Assembly: GCA_025499625.1 (NCBI GenBank) | Contig: JAFMVD010000050.1 | Location: 1-43,779, forward strand | Direction of reading: 5' to 3' | From: Carboxylicivirga fragile | Lineage (GTDB): Bacteria; Bacteroidota; Bacteroidia; Bacteroidales; Marinilabiliaceae | Length of the DNA: 43,779 bases | Shown here: positions 41,014 to 43,779 of the stretch, piece by piece | Position numbering within the stretch: position 1 is the stretch's first letter | How the letters are laid out: each line of letters opens with the position of its first letter | The notes under the pieces: model-generated | What the model was told of the DNA's origin: nothing | The model's input: the letters and a program-made list of their open reading frames with translations, nothing else | The model's database searches: none | Made by a program: the position numbers and the translations under genes

Positions 41014-41763
41014 ATGCAACGATTTCTTTTGTTAATAGTAATTGCAGGTATCGTTTTCTTGCTGGTACTCTTTGTTAATCGACCCGATTTAATTGAAAAC
41101 ATCTGGATTTGGTTGGTGGGATTGGCGGGCAGCATCGTAAAATCCTTTCAATTAATAATCGACTTCTTTAAAGATCGATTTGGTAACGCGACAACTGACA
41201 CGGATCAGAACAAAAATGGAAATAAGAGTAATACATCTAATGGTCGTGAATCAAGTAAAACAGATGCGACCATTGAAGCTTTTAAGGGCACTACCATTAC
41301 CGTATTGCGTATTTCAGATGATGAGGAAACGACCATCGGTTTGTTGTACATTGATTCAAGCTTTTATTGTTATACACTCGAGGATACTTATAATGAGGTT
41401 AAAATAAAAGGGCAAACGCGCATACCTGCAGGTACCTATAATATTGATTTTCTGAGGCAGGAAACACCGCTTACTTTAAAGTACAGAGAAAGGTATCCCG
41501 ACTGGTTTAATTTTCACTTACACATTCAGAATGTACCAGGATTTACAGGTATTTATATTCATAGTGGCGGCAATCATCAGCATACCGAAGGGTGTTTGTT
41601 AGTCAGTAATAGTTTGTCTGTTGGAACTGATAATTCGTACTTAACCAATTCGAGAACAACCTTTAAGAACTTGTATAAATATTTGGAGGAGCGTTTGACT
41701 AATAAGCATAAGCTTAGAATTATTATACGAGATGAAAACTGGATCAAAGAACTAAATCATTAA
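41014..41763 (+). CDS. Membrane-tethered DUF5675 domain protein
   Basis: A 249-residue protein with one N-terminal membrane span (about 4-21), a short second hydrophobic stretch (about 30-50), and a low-complexity Asn/Asp/Ser/Lys-rich linker (58-85). A DUF5675 domain (about 92-245) follows, recognised by YCYTLEDTYNEVK, RIPAGTYNI and IYIHSGGNHQHTEGCLLVS. His183 and Cys194 in the last block are arranged somewhat like the His/Cys of YkuD L,D-transpeptidases, which suggests a peptidoglycan-linked role, but this is inference. The domain is also common in phages and in secretion-type clusters. Gap to the amidase gene is 4 bp, to the next gene 2 bp. Confidence 0.82.
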   Translation: MQRFLLLIVIAGIVFLLVLFVNRPDLIENIWIWLVGLAGSIVKSFQLIIDFFKDRFGNATTDTDQNKNGNKSNTSNGRESSKTDATIEAFKGTTITVLRISDDEETTIGLLYIDSSFYCYTLEDTYNEVKIKGQTRIPAGTYNIDFLRQETPLTLKYRERYPDWFNFHLHIQNVPGFTGIYIHSGGNHQHTEGCLLVSNSLSVGTDNSYLTNSRTTFKNLYKYLEERLTNKHKLRIIIRDENWIKELNH

Positions 41764-41765
41764 TC

Positions 41766-42563
41766 ATGGCTACTAAAGAAATCAACTATACCGATCAAAT
41801 TGCTAGCACTTTGCGAGAAAAGAAAAACTTAAATCGCCTTTTAGTTGGTGCAGTGCTTTTTCTTGAGCTTATCATTTTTATTGGTGTTGTGCTAACGGCA
41901 CGGGTCTATTATTGCGATGATACACAGCATTTCAAAGACATTTTCTACGTCATAGCATTGTCATTAATCTTAATTTGGTTTGGCATTTTTGTCGCTTATC
42001 TCACATGGGCTATCTACTTTTATAACATTAACCTTGGGCTTACAAATCAATCGTGGGCTGAGTTAAGACAACGTATAGCTGAATCGCCCGAACTGGAGCT
42101 GAAAGAACCAAGAGTGAATCCACACGCCAACGAAACTTTAGGCTTGCCTAAAGGCACCATTAGGGGGATGGTAGCAATCACTCTTTTAATTGGTGGTTTG
42201 TCCATGGCCATTGCCTCCTTAGGTTATGACTCAGAACTTAAACAAGATTCGTTTTTTATCGATCATTTCGACTTTTTTAAGACTGCTTTTTTAATGATGA
42301 TTGCCTTTTATTTTGGTAATAAATCATTGGAGCTTATTGGTTATAAAAGTTCTAAAGTGATTGGTGCAAATACCACCCAAGCTCAATCACAAAATGCAAC
42401 TGCTGGCAGTGAATCTGAGGTGCCGATGTCTACAGTTAGCAATGGTGCAAGCGGAATGAAAAATAATTTATTGAACGACGTATCTGGTGAAAGTAATATT
42501 GAGGATTCAGCTACTTCGCCAAAAGATCAGGAAGATTTTAATGTTGATAACGCACAAGGTTAA
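41766..42563 (+). CDS. Four-span membrane protein with GLPKGTIRGM motif
   Basis: A 265-residue protein. Membrane spans lie near residues 24-46, 60-85, 131-151 and 166-184. Between spans two and three is a cytoplasmic helix leading to ETLGLPKGTIRGMVAITLL. The fourth span ends AFYFGNKSLEL. The pair L-P-x-G-(T/S)-x-R and F-Y-F-G-(N/S) recurs in many membrane proteins of unknown role. The C-terminal ~75 residues are disordered and rich in Ser, Asn, Gln and Asp. The gene overlaps the DUF4230 gene by one base (TAATG, 42561-42565). No function is assigned. Confidence 0.75.
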   Translation: MATKEINYTDQIASTLREKKNLNRLLVGAVLFLELIIFIGVVLTARVYYCDDTQHFKDIFYVIALSLILIWFGIFVAYLTWAIYFYNINLGLTNQSWAELRQRIAESPELELKEPRVNPHANETLGLPKGTIRGMVAITLLIGGLSMAIASLGYDSELKQDSFFIDHFDFFKTAFLMMIAFYFGNKSLELIGYKSSKVIGANTTQAQSQNATAGSESEVPMSTVSNGASGMKNNLLNDVSGESNIEDSATSPKDQEDFNVDNAQG

Positions 42564-43180
42564 TGCTTCGATTTAAACAAATAGCGTTTGTGTTATTAGC
42601 AACAAGCATGTTGTTGGCTTGTAAGCGCGAAAAAAGGTGGTTGGTCATCAGTAAAATAAAAAGTACAGCTAAACTAGCCACAACACAAACCACGATTGAT
42701 AAAGTTGTGATTGGTAACAAGCAACGAAAAGCTTTTGGTTTGGTGCGTATAAGCAGTTCTGATTTTGTTGCATATTCCGAAGCAACTGTCTTAACAGGAA
42801 TTGATCTGACCAAACTCGATCGAAAAGACGTTGAAATTGATGGGGATGTGATAGAGCTTAAACTGCCTGCGGTTGAAGTATTAGATTTTAACTACCCTTT
42901 TGAGAAGTTTGAAATTGATCATCATCTTTCCAATAATAAATTCATGAGTACCATTGATGTGATTGATATGGAGTCGTTTTTCAGACAGGCTGAGAGTGAT
43001 ATTCGTGAGCATTTGAAATACATGGGAATTACAGAACAAACAGAGGAGAACACACGGAAAATGTTGGAAGGGCTCTTGAAAAACATGGGTTATAAGGAAA
43101 TTTATATAGAATTTAAGAATGATTCGACTGAACTAATTCCTAAAATAAACTGGGACAAATACCTTAACAGTAATGATTAG
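42563..43180 (+). CDS. DUF4230 domain lipoprotein
   Basis: A 205-residue protein with a lipoprotein signal (SMLLAC, Cys20) followed by a DUF4230-type domain: WLVISKIKSTAKLAT, an aromatic GLVRISSSDFVAYSEATVLTGID strand block, IELKLPAVEVLDFNYPFEKF, and a helical end with AESDIREHLKYMGITEQTEE. DUF4230 proteins are found in many bacteria at the envelope and have no known activity. It overlaps the next gene by 8 bases (ATGATTAG, 43173-43180), so the two are probably coupled in translation. Confidence 0.78.
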   Translation: MLRFKQIAFVLLATSMLLACKREKRWLVISKIKSTAKLATTQTTIDKVVIGNKQRKAFGLVRISSSDFVAYSEATVLTGIDLTKLDRKDVEIDGDVIELKLPAVEVLDFNYPFEKFEIDHHLSNNKFMSTIDVIDMESFFRQAESDIREHLKYMGITEQTEENTRKMLEGLLKNMGYKEIYIEFKNDSTELIPKINWDKYLNSND

Positions 43181-43748
43181 TTTATTCTCAAAAGGGTTTT
43201 CGTTTTTGCTTCAAGTAATACTTGTGGTGGCTGTGGTATTGCTGTTCTCGTGGTTCGACCCATTTGACCTGTTGGCACCAACTAAGACAAAACTAAAAAA
43301 TACACCTATACAGGTTGAAAGCATAAAGGAGATTGGGAAACTCATTACTGCTGAGTATTATGGCGAGGTCATTGCCTCATTGGGTGAGGTAGTGGATCAA
43401 GAAAATAAAAAAGATACCGAGCTTTTTAGCCTAGGAATTAAAGATGTACATGCTGAATTTACGGATTGTTTAGCGACTCTGTCTCTGCTAGATTTTAAAA
43501 ACAAGGGCGATAATTGTTATGAGGAATTTTTGAAGTTAAATACTTTTTTACACCGAAGTCCTTTGTTTGAGCGTTATTTATATTTCATCTTCGATAATAT
43601 AAGCGGTAGAACGTATAAAGTCTCCGAATTAAATCAGGAGCTCGGTTCAGGTAAAAAAGAAAGACTTTTCAGGCGATTACAGGATATGGAGTTGCTAAAT
43701 TTACACGGACGATTTTTTAGAGATATTAAGACCAAAATAATATCTTAG
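43173..43748 (+). CDS. Membrane-anchored protein with DUF4230-like N-terminal block
   Basis: A 191-residue protein with one membrane span (about 8-27) and a short proline-containing stretch, FDPFDLLAP. The next part, KNTPIQVESIKEIGKLITAEYYGEVIASL, resembles the N-terminal block of Bacteroidota DUF4230 proteins. The usual following beta-strand region is missing. Instead the C-terminal ~90 residues are helical and end in a winged-helix-like segment (YKVSELNQELGSGKKERLFRR, LNLHGRFF). It may be a shortened or re-domained DUF4230 paralogue of its neighbour. It overlaps the DUF4230 lipoprotein gene by 8 bp. Confidence 0.7.
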   Translation: MISLFSKGFSFLLQVILVVAVVLLFSWFDPFDLLAPTKTKLKNTPIQVESIKEIGKLITAEYYGEVIASLGEVVDQENKKDTELFSLGIKDVHAEFTDCLATLSLLDFKNKGDNCYEEFLKLNTFLHRSPLFERYLYFIFDNISGRTYKVSELNQELGSGKKERLFRRLQDMELLNLHGRFFRDIKTKIIS

Positions 43749-43753
43749 AAAAA

Positions 43754-43779
43754 TGAGTACACAGAAAAAGTATTACAGT
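43754..43779 (+). CDS. Start of the next operon gene (partial)
   Basis: An ATG at 43754, five bases after the previous stop codon, opens MSTQKKYYS and runs off the window edge. Position and spacing match the rest of the operon, so it is probably a real gene, but its product cannot be told. Confidence 0.4.

Noticed and set aside
1-43779. CRISPR arrays, tRNA or rRNA genes, insertion sequences and integrases
   Set aside because: I looked for regularly spaced repeats, cloverleaf signatures and transposase or integrase motifs and saw none. The two families of intergenic repeats are neither regularly spaced nor linked to a visible mobile gene.

Overview
The window looks like a chromosomal segment of a Bacteroidota bacterium, probably a marine or anaerobic member of the Bacteroidales/Marinilabiliales. 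The order-level placement is an inference. The grounds are AT-rich DNA, almost no Shine-Dalgarno sequences, several -7 boxes of the Bacteroidota form TAnnTTTG, and typical families: DUF4270, DUF4907, DUF4230, DUF5675, LytS/LytTR pairs, a TPR-histidine kinase, an ABC permease fused to an M1 peptidase, and lipoproteins with acidic residues after the lipobox Cys. No rRNA, tRNA, CRISPR array, insertion sequence or integrase was seen.

Region by region. (1) 168-4356: a divergent four-gene cell-surface cluster, a Kelch lipoprotein plus DUF4907 on the minus strand and a DUF4270 lipoprotein plus an outer-membrane beta-barrel on the plus strand. (2) 4357-4937: non-coding DNA with two copies of a dispersed hairpin repeat. 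(3) 4938-9725: mostly small accessory or stress-type genes on the minus strand: a VOC lipoprotein, two YdeI-like paralogues, an AraC regulator, a frameshifted membrane protein, an SDR, and a truncated methyltransferase. (4) 9726-10388: a non-coding stretch with a 47-bp exact terminator duplication around another hairpin repeat. (5) 10389-16327: an exo-glucosaminidase-like GH2 lipoprotein, a LytS/LytTR two-component system and a divergent HGSNAT-like membrane acyltransferase. This may be a small amino-sugar locus. (6) 16366-19105: a Crp regulator, an isoprenylcysteine-methyltransferase-like protein, a CPBP protease and a small membrane protein, bracketed by two copies of a ~150-bp repeat. (7) 19123-21606: three uncharacterised proteins, one with a HEPN-like RNSFAH motif. 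(8) 21940-26427: an ABC ATPase and an ABC-permease/M1-aminopeptidase fusion. (9) 26800-29717: a B12-binding-type radical SAM enzyme followed by a membrane-anchored J-domain protein. (10) 29791-33892: a TPR-histidine kinase, an AEC-family carrier and a lone ExbD. (11) 34190-39833: an RND/MMPL exporter overlapping a PlsC-like acyltransferase, then an SDR and a two-domain VOC protein. This suggests lipid or envelope chemistry. (12) 40176-end: a tightly packed operon of a peptidoglycan amidase, a DUF5675 protein, a multi-span membrane protein, a DUF4230 lipoprotein and a second DUF4230-like membrane protein, running off the right edge.

The best candidate for an undescribed system is the 40176-43779 operon. 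It combines a phage-lysin-like amidase with a membrane-tethered DUF5675 protein and three uncharacterised envelope proteins, with overlaps or gaps of a few bases. Next in interest are the two families of intergenic repeats (4429-13131, and 16366-16523 with 18950-19105), the frameshifted gene at 7092-7599, and the radical SAM/J-domain pair. All family calls come from reading protein sequences by eye. No database search was run.
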